From NCBI GenBank assembly GCA_050728815.1, contig JBOHKB010000092.1:1-5684 (forward strand): DNA of 5,684 nucleotides, in the 5' to 3' direction. Each line of letters starts with the position of its first letter. Positions within the stretch are counted from its first letter, which is position 1. The translations under genes were made by a program, and so were the position numbers. Below are positions 5,447 through 5,684 of this stretch, piece by piece. Below the pieces are notes generated by a model. It searched no databases, had not been told where the DNA came from, and saw only the letters and a list, made by a program, of their open reading frames with translations. Source of the DNA: DASWJZ01 sp050728815 (GTDB lineage: Bacteria > Pseudomonadota > Alphaproteobacteria > Rhizobiales > Afifellaceae).

Positions 5447-5684
5447 TGCCGCCGGCGCGGGCCGAACCGCGCGACGACCCGACGTTGTGGGCCGGCAAAT
5501 CCGGCCCGGGTGTCGAGACGAAGACGGTCGACCGCGATGAAGCGGGAATGCGGCTCGACCGCTGGTTCAAGCTGCACTATCCCGGCCTCGGCTTCGGCCA
5601 TCTGCAAAAGCTGCTGCGCTCCGGCCAGGTGCGCCTCGACGGCGCGCGGGTGGAAGCCTCCGTGCGCATCGCCGCCGGCCAGAC
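5434..5684 (+). CDS. rluC: Ribosomal large subunit pseudouridine synthase C, N-terminal part
   Basis: The gene starts at ATG 5434 and runs off the window; 83 complete codons are seen. After a short variable N-terminus the protein shows 'VDRDEAGMRLDRWFK' (residues about 32-46) and 'GFGHLQKLLRSGQVRLDG' (about 53-70), followed by 'RVEASVRIAAGQ'. This is the S4 RNA-binding domain at the front of RluC-type enzymes, which change uridines of 23S rRNA (955, 2504, 2580 in E. coli) to pseudouridine. The catalytic domain with its aspartate lies beyond the window, so RluC rather than RluD or another RluA-family member is judged from the S4 sequence and from the genomic neighbourhood. An in-frame TAG at 5422-5424 rules out a much longer start; AGGTG at 5423-5427 is a modest ribosome site six bases before the ATG; a second in-frame ATG is at 5446. 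It is divergent from the fluoride operon. Confidence 0.88.
   Translation, partial: MKRSMPPARAEPRDDPTLWAGKSGPGVETKTVDRDEAGMRLDRWFKLHYPGLGFGHLQKLLRSGQVRLDGARVEASVRIAAGQ

Noticed and set aside
5256..5570. 104-residue minus-strand open frame crossing the riboswitch leader and the rluC start
   Set aside because: It crosses the promoter, aptamer and terminator, is not similar to any family I know, and the RNA structure explains the region better.

Overview
The window looks like chromosomal DNA of a GC-rich alphaproteobacterium, probably of the order Hyphomicrobiales (Rhizobiales). The basis is the strong G/C preference at third codon positions, the tightly overlapping genes, and the order Do-like protease, rarA, then rluC, which I recall as common in that group. 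It is not a phage or plasmid: there are no mobile-element genes, CRISPR arrays, tRNA or rRNA genes.

Left part, plus strand (1-2804): the 3' end of a Do/Deg-family periplasmic serine protease (second PDZ domain), then rarA (replication-associated AAA+ ATPase), a small gamma-glutamylcyclotransferase-fold protein, and a short CHR-family chromate transporter gene. Each gene overlaps or nearly touches the next (ATGA overlaps at 369-372 and 1673-1676, a 2-base gap at 2141-2142), so this reads as one transcription unit with translational coupling. The chromate transporter gene appears frameshifted near 2676-2682: its conserved last membrane segment continues in another frame to 2804.

Middle and right, minus strand (2815-5446): a two-gene operon, transcribed MFS transporter first and then a CPA2-type (Kef/NapA-like) cation:proton antiporter. 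In front of it is a long structured leader. The leader contains what I read as a fluoride riboswitch aptamer (about 5359-5412), followed by an intrinsic terminator (5292-5316) pointing towards the MFS gene. An alternative pairing between the two would let bound fluoride prevent termination. A good sigma70-type promoter (5418-5446) sits exactly one promoter length upstream of the aptamer. The operon is therefore predicted to be switched on by fluoride, although neither of its two transporters is a known fluoride channel (no CrcB/Fluc or CLC-F in the window). This is the most interesting system here.

Right end, plus strand (5434-5684): the beginning of rluC (23S rRNA pseudouridine synthase), diverging from the fluoride operon, with its start codon inside the minus-strand promoter region. 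Together the accessory genes between rarA and rluC form a small ion-stress block (chromate, fluoride, cation/proton exchange) inserted between housekeeping genes.
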